Assembly: GCA_013398955.1 (NCBI GenBank)
Contig: VWPU01000904.1
Coordinates: 36,801-100,800, forward strand
Source: Callaeas wilsoni
Taxonomy: Eukaryota > Chordata > Aves > Passeriformes > Callaeidae
Direction of reading: 5' to 3'
DNA: 64,000 nt
Shown one piece after another: positions 29,101-40,499 of the stretch. Numbering within the stretch: the first letter of the stretch is position 1; each line of letters begins with the position of its first letter. The notes beneath the pieces were generated by a model. The model made no database searches and was not told the DNA's origin. It saw nothing but the letters and a program-made list of their open reading frames with translations. A program made the position numbers and the translations under genes.

Positions 29101-32100
29101 TCCTGATCTGTGACTATCTGCCCCATTCAGGACTTCAACAGCATCCAGTAATTACAGGTGAACGAAAAAAATGACTTTATGAAAAGTTACGGATGATCAG
29201 TGTCAGTGAGCTATATTTGAAATCTATCAGCTCTTGATGGCCAATTTTGTACTACATGAGTAAAGCAAGTTCTAATAACTCACTTGGGACTTCACTCCAG
29301 TACTTACAAGCTACGTGCTTTTCATATTCATAAAACAAAACTAATTGCCTTTCATGGATGAAATGTTCTAAGAATTTTTAATCCACGTCAGCTGCAAACT
29401 CTAAAAATCCATCCCCATATATTTCAAACTCCCCCTCCCACCTGCTCACTTGTAACATGTTTGCTGCAAACAAACTATGAGGCAGAGAGAATCATCACGC
29501 TCCTACATTAGTATTATTTGTATTATTTTTTACAGGTTATTCCTAAAATCAGTTACCCACATTTTCATATGCTCAAAATAAACTGAAAATACTATTTAGT
29601 GAGGGGAAAAAATAGGCAAAATCTCCCATTCCTACCAGGAAGCAATTACAAGAACAAGTTTACTCCTTTGCTGCAGCGTGCTACACAAAATTTTTAAGCA
29701 AGTGTCCATACGTGATAATTAAAATGTGTTATGAATGAAATGCAACAACTCTTGCAGTAACTACTCCACGTGCATGTTCCCACCCCCAGCTCTCCTACAA
29801 CTATGAAGGTGAGAGCTGCTTCCTCTGGAAAACCACAATTTTCCCACATGTAGAGTGAACTAGACAGAGGAGTCTGCAGCCTTTGAGGGTTGATGGGTCG
29901 TGTTTTCTAGTGGGAAAACTTCCGTTTGTGTTTCAATTGTTCAGCCTTCCCTTGCACTGCTCTGCAGGACAACACCAGCCCTGTGCAAGAGGCAGCAAGC
30001 CAGCCCCATCCCAGTTCTCCAGTACCTCCACGGCTTGAGGATCAGCGTCTGGAATACACTAAGTGTTTTCCCCATGGGAGGAGGGGAGAGCTGGCTCCTC
30101 TTCCACCAGGTGACAGGAATGACTTTTGCCAATGCTGTGGTCACTGAAGGGCTCCACTGCCAGCTGCCCATTCCAAGAAGCCAGGCTTACTATGGCTGCA
30201 GAAGCTTAGGAGATAAACACTTCCAAACAATCTCCTCAGGAAACCCGAGTGCAAATCAGGCAACAGCAATAACAAGATACATGTGTGCAATCCCATCCTG
30301 GGGGCTGAGAAATGTGGATTTCTTGGTCTCTAATAACCCTACTAAAAATTCTGTTCCATTTTTACAGCCCTGTTTCTCACGTGCCACTGCTGTAGATAAG
30401 CCTGAAAAAGACTGATAAATAGAAAATGTAAATACCAGAAGTTTAGGTCAAGTATGCAAATGCCTATTTCTGAGACTGTCATTTTAATTTTCCCTTAAGT
30501 CCCCATTCACCAACTTGTGTTATCTAGGCACACGACTTTGTAAATTCTTCAGGTCAGGAGCTGTCCCAATCCATTTCACGTTCCGCTGCAATTGCCTGTA
30601 TTACATCACACCATTAGTGTGGCAAAATTAATAAAAATGTAAATGTATCAGGGGACCGCAGCGTAATTTTGGAAAATAACTCTACTGGTTTAACTGTCTT
30701 GGACAGTTAAAATTCTAACAAGAACACAGATTTTGAACAAGACTTACAGTTTGGCTTATTTAACACGTGCAGCAGGGAAGCAAACCCCAGCAATGAAATA
30801 GGCTGATCTGGTGCAGTGTATGAATGGGAGGGTAACTTTCTCAGTGTGAACAGACAGAGTCTTCTGGAATCTGCAGAGAACCAGCTCCTGCTTGGGAAAG
30901 CCATGAGGAACAGCAGCCTGCCCTGTGACCAGCCCAACGACGGAGCTTCACCAGCTCCGGAGCTTCACCAGCTCCGGCCGAGGCCAGCCTCTCCTGGGCA
31001 TTCCCTCCTCTTTCTTGGTGAATCACAACTTTCTCCACTTCCTTTGGGTTTAATGTTCATGTACACCGTGCACGTCCTTCCTCTGAGCCCAGCAGCGGCT
31101 CCCTAAGCAACCAACGACTGCGTAATGCTGCCTTTAATGAAAGGGAGCCTTCAGAGGTGCAAAGGCCGAGCGAGGCTGCGCCGCTGCAGCTCCCTCCCGG
31201 TGATCACCGACAGCCAGGAGATGATTCTGCATCCAAACGGAGCTTTGCTTTAAGGAATGCTACACGTGGAATACCTCATTACCCACAGCAAGACTCCAGG
31301 CCAATACCCATTAAGGAACCTGGTAGGAAAAGGGGTTTTTCTACTCACTGGTTGTGCCAAGTCGTTGGCATGGATGGGGATTTAAAAGGCAGTTTTAATT
31401 ATAGTAGGTAAAACCCACAGATGATCAAGCTGCAGTGTCAGAAAACCATCAGAACTGAACACTGACCCATTTGGGTTGTTTGCTGAACTTTAATCACTTT
31501 CCAAGTCTGACAGCTGCTCAAACTTAATTGCTCATTACACTTGTAAATAAAAACTGATCTCACTCTCTGATTAGCCAACCATCTTATAGTTGCCATAACA
31601 ACGTCTTGTCTAATAAGTGATTTCAGATTTACCATTATTTGTACTAGCAGAAAATTTCACAAAGGTCTGAGTTCGCTCTTTTCAGCAAAATACCCTTCTA
31701 ATTAAAACCACCGAAAATCAGTAGAGAAAGGGCAGCTCAAAGATAATGAAAAAAACAAGCTATTTACTACAACAGCTTAAATGTGAGCTCAGGGTAACAC
31801 AAACCCAAATACATGCTGCATCCAGCCCAACCTCTACATCCCACTATCAATCATCTTATTATCGTGCCTATATCCCATAACAACTGCTCAGGAAAATATC
31901 AGGCAGAATTCAGGAAATAACTCGGGTCACAGTGTGGAGACGGATTTCAAGACTCAGCCCAGATGAAATATTCCAATAAAATTTGCATATTTTCTCTCCT
32001 AATCCTTAAATTAGGAACCAATTAACTGGTGAAATTCCTTAACACTCTTGTTAACTGATCAGAGAGCTTTCTGGAGAAAACTGAGGAGTTAAGATCCTCA

Positions 32101-35100
32101 ACAACTTATATAAAAGAAGGAAAAGTGTTGAGCCCAACAGATGTCCATTGCTTCAACTGCAATCAAGGAGGTTTTGAAGGAAAAGCTACAACACAGTGTC
32201 TCATCTCTGGGTCAATTCGGTCAAAACCTTACTTAAGCAGGACTTTTTGGACAAAACTACCAAATAAAGACTTGCAGATGTCTAAAAAAAAATCTGAATT
32301 TCAGTAAATATTTAGTCACCAAAGTTTAAGTAAAATGCTATTAAATATACAGATGTATTTATTAGTCTCAGAAGACAAAGCTATGAAATACCTCTCACGT
32401 GTAGGCCCAGAATATAATAAAAACTTTTCAAAATTTGCTGGCAAAGCTGCTGAAGCTTGAAATTTATTTAATATTCTCAAGGTAGCTTTTTGTGTTTACA
32501 GGCAAGGAAAGACACCCCCTTCCTTCCAAAAGGAAAATAAAGGCAGAAAGCTATAACTGAGACAAAATAAAAGTTAAAAAAGTCATTAAATACCAAATTT
32601 TTAAAAGGGATTTTCTGCATTTACTAAGGTAGGCAAAAAAACCAGGATTTTTTTGTTATTTGGATCAAATAGGAAACCAGTCATATTTCTTGGAGTAAAT
32701 ATATCCCACGAAAATAAAGAGGATGCAACACGTTCAAGTTAACATCTTCAACATTCCTGACCACATTTGGGATGCGACAAAGTCCTTCCTGCCTTAAGAA
32801 CAAGAAACCAGTGCTTGAAAAATTCTTGGGATTCCTATACAGTTTAGAACACAAATCTGTGCCTTCACTTTGTGTACGTTTCCTTTGATCTGAATTTGAA
32901 CAAAGAATTTCTTCCCAAGCTAATTTAACCCAGAAGGTTTCCGCGGTCCACCTGGGGAACAGGCTGCCTTACTCTCAAGGAACAAGCAGGCTACAAGGTA
33001 ACCAACTTATTCAACAGGTTTCTTCTGAGTATCTCCTAATTTTTGAGTTTCCTGATGCTCTCTCAGACTACACTGAGCTGCCAAATGCTGTGAACCAAGA
33101 GATATAGGAGCGTGGGTAAATACTCCATACACAGCCATGCCAGGAATTGCTCAAACACAGACAGGGCATGGATTTTTTTTCGTCCTTAATCTTTGATTTT
33201 GAAATGAGTTACTGCATTGTGGAGCCCACCTTATAATTCTGACAGGTAGAGAACAATCATGGAGTGTATATTTAAATTTAAAGACAGTGCTGCCAATAAT
33301 AGACTGGCTGGATTTATTTGCATCTCCCCTTCTTGAGCAATGGGAGATGTTACCCAGAGATGGAAGATCTGACTCCCTGGGCTGTATAAAAACATGTTCA
33401 CCTGGAGGAAAGGAGATGCTCCTAAGGGAAGAGAGACCCAGCTCCAGCAAATCTTTTAGACCAGTATCTTCTGTGCTGAAGAATCATCAATTTTAAAAGA
33501 GCTTTTTGCCACTGACAGTAACTGAAATGATTGGGCAGAACCATCAGCAGAATAACTACACAAATACAGAAGATAAGGCTTATCTATCCTTGGTAGGATT
33601 TTTATGCTCAGCAACAAGTTTCTTTTACATAGAAAACCAGGAATTCCCCAGGCAGATGCAAATGAGAAAGAGGAAAACTAGTTCTGGATGATCTGTGCAG
33701 ACTCATCGCTGTGTTCCACAGGCTGGGCTTTCGGGTCGCTTCCTCGCTTCTGAGAGCTCCCAAAACGTCCTTTCTCCCTGTGTTCTCCAAACATTTACGC
33801 TCTATCCATCGTACAGATGTTAAACCCAAACACAAAGGATGAAACTGCTTTTAGGCAAGTAGGAAACACCAGATGAGGAAGGAGGTTGCCAGGCCAGCCT
33901 CGAAGAGCCCCAGCCCTGCAGGTACCAGGCAGCACCTTCCCAGGGAAGGACCATCTCACCAAAACGCCTGCAAGAGCTGTTGCTGTCCCTCCACTTCACT
34001 GTCACTGAGAATACCACAAACGCCCTCATCACCTTCAAAAACTGTTAATTGAAAACTCAACACAGTTTATGAAATCATAGGAAAGTCTGCCTGCCTTAAA
34101 ACTGTTCCTCACTAAGGAAAACACACAGTACTTTTTTGGGGGGAAAATCGTTTTGAATGAAATATTAAATCAGTTGGAAGGGTTTGTGGGGATTTTCTGT
34201 GGTTTTCAGGCAAGCGTATCTTAAATGTGCAGTTTAAAAAATCTGCTGAGTTCATGAACAGAGCAGTAACAAACTGGGAACAAGCTGTCCTCACTCTCAC
34301 ATATAGATGGCTATTAGAAGCATATGGAATATACATTTAAGCATACCATGCTGAAAGAGATAAAACAGCATTACCCAGAAATACACGTTATAATACCTTC
34401 ATGAACTACAATCTGCTTTTGTGCCTATAAAATAAATCCAGTCTTAGTAACCCAGTATTAAATGGTATTATACTAATTACCCAGCTTCACACGTGTACGT
34501 AGTTTCTCCAAGTTGCCAGATTCATGACTCAGTATTTATTTGCTCCTTTAAAAGCAAAGATATCCATTTTCATATTTCATGGAGATTTTCCTTACAACAT
34601 AATCCATTGTCATGAAGTGAAAGCAGATCCAAATAATCTTATAAAACTAAAAGCACTTTATCAGGCTCTTTTTGCATGACAAGCACAATTCCGAACGAGC
34701 AGTGGGGGGTGGGTTTCTAACAACTGACCAGCTACACGAGTACCTAGAAAAGTACTTCAGCTCTGAGGAGAGAACTTCTTGTGCCCTTTTCACTGCAGGC
34801 AAAGGCAAAATTCATCTTTTTCATACAGCAAGAAAAGCTACTGCCACCTTGTACTGAGAAAAGCTTCCCATAGAACAGGGCACAATGCTTCCATGGCTGT
34901 GGGTAAATGCAAAGGAGTTTTTATTTTATTATAAGGCAACGAATGAAGACAGAGAGAATTCAGAGCTCAACAGCACACTGCAAAAATGGTATTTTATGGG
35001 GACTGCATCCTAAGATTACGGTGTGCACTTTAAACACTGATTCCCAGCATTGGGGAAAGGCTTGTTTAAAAAAAAAAAATGTTTCATTTACAGCACAGCA

Positions 35101-38100
35101 AAGTAGTAAGTTTACTCTGAAGGGAACTTAGGGAAATTGTGGACAAGAAAGCCTGGATTAATGCCTCCCGCAGGACCACCACGGGCTGCTGGCTCTAATG
35201 CATTTCTCTGTTCCTGCGTGTAGCCATCAACTCATTTATTTAGGAACTGTTTTTATTCTAAGAATCGTAAAAATCTTAGAGATATAAGAAACCTGAAGAA
35301 AGGACTCAAGTGCTTCTTATAGAAGGGAAAATAAAAAGGTGTTTTAAACCCCCTTAGCTGAAGCATTTTCCCATTAAAAAAAAAAAAAAAAGGGAGAGAA
35401 CAAAACAGCAGCTCTGAAAACAGACTGTATCCACCATATATATTATCAATTTAACAGCCTTGAATGGAAACTGCAAGTGCTTTGATAAAAATCAATTGAA
35501 AAGCTGTCTGCCTCACTGTTGCTTCAATAAAGTGCCTCTGTATCTTTTGCTGAAACCTTGTTTTTGTAGCCTCCTTAAACAATACTCTGTATTAAATCAC
35601 CACACTGTTCCTTCTCCAAAAACAGACTCCAAGGCAAGTGCCCAGAGCAGCACCATGCATTGAAACTTCCCTTCAGCAACAGGGACCAGGGGTGTAAAGC
35701 AGCAGCACCTGACCCCCACTCCCAGCCACACAGGACAACCTCATTTCTACTGGACTGTTAAAAATTAACTTTCAAGTCTCGCTGCACTTAATTCAGGTGC
35801 TGAACTTCTCTCCCCGAGGACTTTGGCTCTGGGTCAGGCAGATTTGGGGCTGCAGTGAGAAGAGCTGAGCTCAGCAGCGCACACAGCCCTGACCAGAGCC
35901 TGACCAAAAGTGACCTTGATGCCCCTGTCCACCACCTCGTGATGAGCCCATTTCACACCTCACTGCCCCAGGTCAGCCCTCTGCACCTGTGTGAGGAGGG
36001 CAGCAGCAAGGCTTGGTTTGGATTCAAACAAATAAGCACTTTCCTGAAGCCTTTGCAAAGTCTCCAGAGTAAAACAAAAAAAATACTAAACCAGGTTTTC
36101 CTGTGTCCTCACGTGTGTAAGCCATACGGCCACTATCAAATAAGCAGAATGGCCAAAAAAGAGTCACCAGCACTCCACATTCTTGCAATTCAATCAGCTT
36201 TAATCATCGAAGAAGTTTTCACTAACCTGCAGCAAGGGTATTTGCTCTAATAACCTTGAATAGAGTGGTGACATTTTAAAGATGGCTCCATTGAACAAAG
36301 AAAGATAAAAACGCAATTTATGGCAGGATGGTGAATCTCAAGGCAAATTCCCACTACTGTAAATTGCAGCTTTTTCTCCAGGCCGATCCCTCTCCACACA
36401 GCAAGCACTCTGTCAGCACTGCTTTACCACACATCTTCCTGCTCTTCTGCTCCTCACTGGTCGGGATATTCCTCAAGATCGTATTTACAGTAGTGATTGG
36501 AAAAAATACAACAGTTCAGTCAAACGAACTGGGCCAGCACCCAATGCCACAAAGGATCTTGTCATCCTCGATGTACTTGGCAGCCTACAAAGCCCATGGC
36601 ACCCAATTGCACCCTCTAGACTCTCACAAAGCCTTCACAAAGACCTTCTGAAAAACACCTCACAAAACCTTTGGGAAGTACTGGATTCTGCTACAAAGTC
36701 CTGGGTGAGATTTTTGGTTTATATGTAAAATGATGCTATAAGCTCCCTTCACAGCAACCTAGGGGTAAAAAGCAATACTGAATGCAAATGGTTTTTTTGG
36801 AGTTCAGGAATCTCTCAGGTACAGCTGCCTGCCTTCCACACAACAGCCCCACCAAAAAAACATCCCCTCTGCTCAGGAGAGAACCTTGCTGTACACACAA
36901 GGACAGCTGAGTGTCCACAGGTCAGTCAAAGTATTACAGCAAAATTAGGTGAGGTTTGTAATTAGCAGCCATGGCGATGGCTTATATTGTTTCTGCTATG
37001 TCACCACTGGGAATTAAATAGAGGGTACCATATAAACCAGTCCAAAAATCAGATAGGTTTTAGCCATGAGGAACCTGGCTGCCATTTCAACTGGCACTTT
37101 ACATGCAGGAGACTCTATCCATCTCCATTACAAATCCTCTGAGCTCATCCTAGCATTACTTTCCCACATTAAGCAAAAGAGTTAACATAAAAAGCCTGCC
37201 TAGCTTCAGACATTATCCAGATAAAGAAGAGAAAAGAGAAAATCCCCCGTATTACCTCCCTCAGCTCTCCCCAAACCTTCTCTGACATCTTTGTTCTTTC
37301 AGACCTGGCATTTATCTGCAGATATTGTAGAGCCCTAATTAAATCTTCTCGTGAACCTCTGCTACTTCCTGGCAGAGAACACACATTCTTGGTGTGCTGA
37401 TGGACCTACAGGATTTTCTGCACTTCTCCCTTATGGTGAGTGTTAGGCCTTGCTTGAAAACATCACAACTGTGTACAACACAATATGTTTAAACAGAAAT
37501 ACAAAATTATTCCATTTCTTTCAAAGAATGAAGAGAAACATAAGTGAAAATTATATTCCACAAGCTCATTGGAAAACAAACTGTGGAAGCACTGGGCAAA
37601 TAGCAGTGTCTGAGAACAAGGCATGCTTTTGTTTTACTGCTGTCTCAGAAAGGGATAACTGGCAGCGATAGGAGAAGCAGAAAAATTTGTCTTCCAAAAT
37701 AAAATCTGCAGTTATCTCTTCCCCCTGGGAGTAAAAAAAACCACCATTCTGAAAGTGCAGCTGAATTTTGCATTAAGGGAAGCTGCACACCTAACCTTAT
37801 CTGATGGAAGCAGCTCAGTGTTCAAAGCCTCAAAGTTGGCAGCGACCGCTCGTTCGGCGAGCGAAGGGATGTGAGAGCTGTGAAAACCTTTGCACTCTGG
37901 AGTTAAAGACGCACAAGGCTAAAAAAGCAGATTTTACTGCTCCTCCTCGCTGCCCCCCAACAATTCTTCAGCTCCTTCAAACCACTGACTGATGCTAAAA
38001 GAAGCTGGAAATAAAGAGAGAACTTGCTGCCTTCCCTTCCCAGGCTGACGGCAGAGGCCTGGCCCAGCAGCAGCTGTCCTGGCAGGGGTGCTCTGATGGC

Positions 38101-40010
38101 TGAACACAACAAAGCCAATTCTGTCCAAAATCACCTTTCACTTGAGCTGTTCTCGTTATTCTCCTCCAATTCTCGGCACTTCTCTCCTTCAGCAGCAGAA
38201 ATAAACACCCCAGATGGCTGAGGATAAACAGCAAGTTATACATATGCTCCATATAGCCTGACAAAGAGAGTCCAGCCATGCTCAACACACAGCGTGAGAC
38301 TCACCCATGCAAGGGCCTTTTACCTCGACCAGGGGGTGTCCCTGCACATGGGGATGAGGAAAGAACTATAAAAGAGGTTTGAGGCCATGAGCTGACACTC
38401 TACTAAATTTTCTCCACTATAATTTTCAAAGACTTCCATCATTCCGTGAATCGACGTAGAATAGCTATAGGCTAGACTATGCATAGCTGGATGCTATACA
38501 ATCACAGAGCAGTTTGGGTTGGAAGGGTCATTAAAGATCATCTCACTCCACCCCTGCCATGGACAGGGACACCTTCCACTATCCCAGGTTACTTCAAGCC
38601 TCATCCAACCTGGCCTGGAACACTTTCAGGGATGGGGCAGCCACAGCTTCTCTGGGCAGCCCGTGCCGGGGCCTCACCACCCTCACAGGGAAGAATTTCT
38701 TCCCAATATTCCATCTACCCCTACTCTCTTGTCAGTTTGAAGCCATTCTCCCTTGTCCCGTCACTCCAGACGCTCGTAAATAGTCTCTCATCATCTTTCC
38801 TGTAGGTTCCCTTCAGGTATTGGAAGGCCACCATTAGGACGCCCCAAGGCCTTCTCTTGTCCAGGCTGAACAATCCCAACTCTCCCAGGCTTCCCTCGCA
38901 GGAGACATGCTCGACTGAGCATCACCTTGGCTTTGGGACTGGCCGCCCTCCTGCACTGCAGGAACCTGAGCCAGCCTGTTCCTTCGCACCGCAATGTCAG
39001 AGATCTTAAATTTCTTCAGGGCACAAGAGAGAAAAGCAGGAGGCACTGAGAGCTCACCCAGCTGAGGTGAAAACTCCAAGTTACCAAACTCTGCACAAGT
39101 GATGCCCAAGCTTTCTCCTTTCTCTTCTTTGCCCCAGCCATGGCAACCAAAACATGAGCAGCCATGAAAAAACATGTCTGTGGGAGGCAGGGAGAAGCCA
39201 CAGCAGCCCAGGGAGGCCTTGACTGGCCAGGGAGTGAAAGCTCACTCAGAATAACCTGCTAATGGCACCAAAGCATTACCAAAACCACAATTCAGGCTCC
39301 AGGCTGAAAACCGAGTGCATACTTGTGTACAGGGACGTTTCAGTATTTTGGGAAAAAGTGGATCAATGACAGGGTGGTCTGGAAGAAGGCACTCAACTTC
39401 AGGAAAAGGAGTTGGGGGATGCAACAACTTTCCTGCATCCATCTCGACGTGGAGTCACTCTCTTCTCATGGACAACAGCCTGCCCAAGGCCGCCCCTGCT
39501 CCCAGATCTCGCCGGCCCACTGAGCCCTCCACGACCCCCACTAACCCCAGAGTCCCTCACTGAGGCCTCCAGCACCTCCCAAACCCTAAAGCCTTCCAGT
39601 ACCTCCGAGCCCCCATCACCCCCTGAATCCCTGCTCCTCAGAGACCCTCCCACACCTCAGAGGCCCCCGACAGCCCCCAAAGCTGCCTCATCACCTCCGG
39701 ATCCCTCACCAACCCTCCCTGATCCCCACAACCCCCAAACACCTCCACTAAGCCCCAGAGCCCCTAACCGAGCGCAAATTTCCCCCATGGGCTCTCACAG
39801 ACTCTCCACCCACCGCTCCCACAGCTCCTCACAGACCCCCCAGAGCCCCTCACCGACCCCTAGAACCCCCCGCTGCCTCCAGCCCCACCCGCTAGCCGAA
39901 GCCCCCGCTGTCTCCCCGGTCTCCCCCGGGCCCCTCCGCGCTCCCCAGGCCGCCGTACCGAGACTCTGCCCCACCGGGGTGCTGAACGGGTTCCCCAGCA
40001 GAAACTCCAT
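2078..40010 (-). CDS. TOM1L2: TOM1L2, target of myb1-like 2 membrane trafficking protein (3' end missing)
   Basis: Adaptor of the TOM1 family. These proteins bind ubiquitinated cargo, Tollip and clathrin on endosomes, and the family C-terminus binds myosin VI. Twelve coding exons join in phase to 1278 nt (426 codons) starting [18 protein letters not shown]. Seen in the translation: a VHS domain around residues 20-152 (exons 2-5), a serine/proline-rich linker (exon 6), a GAT three-helix region around 215-305 (exons 7-9), and a clathrin-box-like LIDLG near residues 330-334 (exon 10). The human protein is about 507 residues, so about 80 residues, including the myosin VI-binding stretch, should lie beyond the left edge; I did not find them in positions 1-2077. 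Coding exons: 39959-40010, 20911-20995, 19905-19983, 18167-18316, 13834-13968, 12733-12891, 11934-12050, 9160-9293, 6515-6563, 5313-5436, 4413-4530, 2078-2153. TOM1 and TOM1L1 are paralogues; sequence and the DRC3-ATPAF2-GID4 neighbours point to TOM1L2. Confidence 0.95.
2209..2640 (-). repeat. CR1 LINE, truncated, antisense to window
   Basis: Starts with the reverse complement of the CR1 3' end (ATCATGGAATCGTAG), followed by GATCATCTCCTTCCACTCC and blocks such as CAGCCACAGCTTCTC and AAGCCATTCCTC. Only the 3' part of the element is present, which is usual for avian CR1. It lies in a TOM1L2 intron next to exon 12. Confidence 0.9.
4413..4530 (-). CDS. TOM1L2: TOM1L2 coding exon 11
   Basis: 118 nt, reading [20 protein letters not shown], then [20 protein letters not shown]. 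The acceptor is tggttgcag and the donor gtaagt. It ends in phase 2. Confidence 0.95.
5313..5436 (-). CDS. TOM1L2: TOM1L2 coding exon 10
   Basis: 124 nt (from residue 321): [20 protein letters not shown], then [20 protein letters not shown]. The LIDLG fits a clathrin-box-type motif (inference from family). The acceptor is cctgacag and the donor gtgagt. Confidence 0.95.
6515..6563 (-). CDS. TOM1L2: TOM1L2 coding exon 9
   Basis: 49 nt, a short exon encoding [16 protein letters not shown] (residues ~305-320), just after the GAT domain. The acceptor is tctaaacag and the donor gtaagt. It restores phase 0. Confidence 0.95.
7262..7407 (+). repeat. CR1 LINE 3' fragment
   Basis: Contains AAGGCCAGGCTGGATGGAGC, GTGGAAGGTGTCCCCACCC and TTTCCAACCCAAACCATTC, then an AATTCTAA end. 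Short and diverged; the left boundary is approximate. Confidence 0.85.
9160..9293 (-). CDS. TOM1L2: TOM1L2 coding exon 8
   Basis: 134 nt, GAT domain helices 2-3, reading [20 protein letters not shown], then [20 protein letters not shown], then LRYER. The acceptor is ctcctag and the donor gtgagg. It ends in phase 2. Confidence 0.97.
11934..12050 (-). CDS. TOM1L2: TOM1L2 coding exon 7
   Basis: 117 nt, 39 codons (residues 221-259), GAT domain helix 1: [20 protein letters not shown], then [19 protein letters not shown]. The acceptor is ccaatttag and the donor gtaagt. Confidence 0.97.
12733..12891 (-). CDS. TOM1L2: TOM1L2 coding exon 6
   Basis: 159 nt, 53 codons (residues 168-220). This is the VHS-GAT linker, starting [20 protein letters not shown], followed by a serine-rich run ([10 protein letters not shown]) and ending in [14 protein letters not shown], the start of the GAT region. 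The donor gtattggc departs from consensus after position 3. Confidence 0.95.
13834..13968 (-). CDS. TOM1L2: TOM1L2 coding exon 5
   Basis: 135 nt, 45 codons (residues 123-167), completing the VHS domain: [20 protein letters not shown], then [20 protein letters not shown], then HTPQR. The acceptor is ttttccag and the donor gtaagc. Confidence 0.97.
15770..16010. repeat. Possible ancient amniote interspersed repeat
   Basis: The blocks CAATCCCTGTCCTAGACAGC, TTACAATCCAACCAGGCAGC and CTTTATGGATAAGGAGCTAC have the flavour of old amniote repeats that share 'gagcttacaatc...' and 'ggataaggaaactgaggca' phrases. I cannot name the family, and there are no target duplications. Confidence 0.35.
18167..18316 (-). 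CDS. TOM1L2: TOM1L2 coding exon 4
   Basis: 150 nt, exactly 50 codons (residues 73-122), the conserved VHS core: [20 protein letters not shown], then [20 protein letters not shown], then [10 protein letters not shown]. The acceptor is gtgtgtag. The donor gtacacag is weaker than consensus. Confidence 0.97.
19905..19983 (-). CDS. TOM1L2: TOM1L2 coding exon 3
   Basis: 79 nt, VHS domain, reading [20 protein letters not shown] then EVMLALT. The acceptor is ctccttcag and the donor gtgagt. It ends in phase 0 at residue 72. Confidence 0.96.
20450..20725 (-). repeat. CR1 LINE 3' fragment, diverged subfamily
   Basis: Contains TTAGATCATTGAGTCCAACC near its start and GGCAGCCTGACCCAGTGCCT and TTGAGGCCATTTCCTCTTGT inside, all reverse-complement CR1 blocks. 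It lies in TOM1L2 intron 2, less than 200 bp from exon 2. Confidence 0.85.
20911..20995 (-). CDS. TOM1L2: TOM1L2 coding exon 2
   Basis: 85 nt, entering VHS helix 1 ([20 protein letters not shown], then IINETEE). The acceptor is ttactttacag and the donor gtatgtgc. It follows the ~19 kb intron 1. Confidence 0.95.
30943..30976 (+). repeat. 17-bp tandem duplication containing a palindrome
   Basis: Two perfect adjoining copies of GAGCTTCACCAGCTCCG. With the flanking bases, each copy reads CGGAGCT-TCACC-AGCTCCG, a 7-bp inverted repeat with a 5-base loop. It lies in TOM1L2 intron 1. Confidence 0.9.
35374..35391 (+). repeat. Poly(A) run
   Basis: About 17 consecutive A residues in TOM1L2 intron 1. 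No LINE or SINE body is recognisable upstream, so it is more likely a simple repeat than a retroposon tail. Confidence 0.8.
38497..38900 (-). repeat. CR1 LINE, truncated, antisense to window
   Basis: Begins AATCACAGAGCAGTTTGGGT, then TTGGAAGGGTCATTAAAGAT, and runs through GGATGGGGCAGCCACAGC and CAGGCTGAACAATCCCAAC. It is similar in extent to the copy at 2209-2640. Located in TOM1L2 intron 1. Confidence 0.92.
39480..39900. repeat. C-rich asymmetric low-complexity tract
   Basis: About 420 bp of the plus strand is dominated by C runs of three to six broken by short AG/TC words, so the TOM1L2 transcript is G-rich here, directly downstream of its first donor. It explains a stop-free 202-codon plus-strand frame (39412-40020), which is not a gene. 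Confidence 0.75.
39959..40010 (-). CDS. TOM1L2: TOM1L2 coding exon 1 (start codon)
   Basis: Encodes residues 1-17 plus one base, [17 protein letters not shown]. The ATG at 40010-40008 matches the conserved vertebrate start. The donor is CTCG followed by gtacgg. The single leftover G joins AA of exon 2 to make Glu18. The exon lies in a CpG island. Confidence 0.93.
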
Positions 40011-40450
40011 CTTGGGATGACAACAAACAGCGGCCCAGCGCCCACCCCGCCCGCACCGCGCCCTGAGCGACAGCCGCGCGCACCAATCACAGCGCGGTCT
40101 GGCAGGCGTGTCCCGCCTCCCTACGCTCGATTGGACAGCGGCTGGACGCGCCGCAGAACCATTGGTTAAAGACCGTGTCCATCACTGTCAAGAGAGGGGC
40201 CCGCCCTCGCGGTAGTCCCGCCCTCTCTCCGCCCTCCCTTTGATGGACAGCGGGGACATGGACCCTGCCATTCTCTATTGGGCAAAGGCCGAAACTGTCT
40301 GTAATATAATTAGGCAAGAGGAACGTCAATCACCCGAGCCCTCTCCGCCCCGAGGGCACGGTCCCGGCGCTGACTGGCTGACACGGATTTCTCGCGCTCT
40401 GATTGGTAGCTGGGCTTCCCACCCACTCCCCGCCCATTGGCGGCTGAGCC

Positions 40451-40462
40451 GGTCACGTGACC
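40451..40462. promoter_or_regulatory. CACGTG palindrome matching the CLEAR/E-box consensus
   Basis: GGTCACGTGACC is a perfect 12-bp palindrome. Its core GTCACGTGAC is the CLEAR element bound by TFEB/TFE3 at lysosomal and endosomal genes; USF also binds CACGTG. TOM1L2 works in endosomal sorting, so a CLEAR role is reasonable but is inference. Confidence 0.5.
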
Positions 40463-40468
40463 GCCCAT

Positions 40469-40474
40469 AGCAAC
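40469..40474 (+). promoter_or_regulatory. RFX (X-box) half-site
   Basis: AGCAAC fits the RGYAAC half of the X-box bound by RFX factors at ciliary genes. GTGACC, fitting the other half (GTNRCC), sits at 40457-40462, but the 6-base spacer is longer than the usual 0-3, so a full X-box is not supported. DRC3 is a motile-cilium gene, which is why the half-site is recorded. Confidence 0.35.
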
Positions 40475-40499
40475 GCACCCGTGCTTCCTTAGCGACGGG

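Larger units (their letters stand above)
20996..39958 (-). other. TOM1L2 intron 1 (~19 kb)
   Basis: Separates the first coding exon from the VHS exons. It is mostly single-copy, moderately AT-rich sequence. It contains one CR1 fragment near 38500-38900, a poly(A) run near 35374-35391, a 17-bp tandem duplication at 30943-30976, and a long C-rich (G-rich in the transcript) tract next to exon 1. No nested coding gene, tRNA or microRNA could be recognised; the longest open frames (139-171 codons) have no family features. Confidence 0.8.

Noticed and set aside
39412..40020. 202-codon Pro/Ser-rich frame on the plus strand overlapping TOM1L2 exon 1
   Set aside because: It is the result of a C-rich tract that lacks stop codons, and it runs antisense to a certain coding exon.
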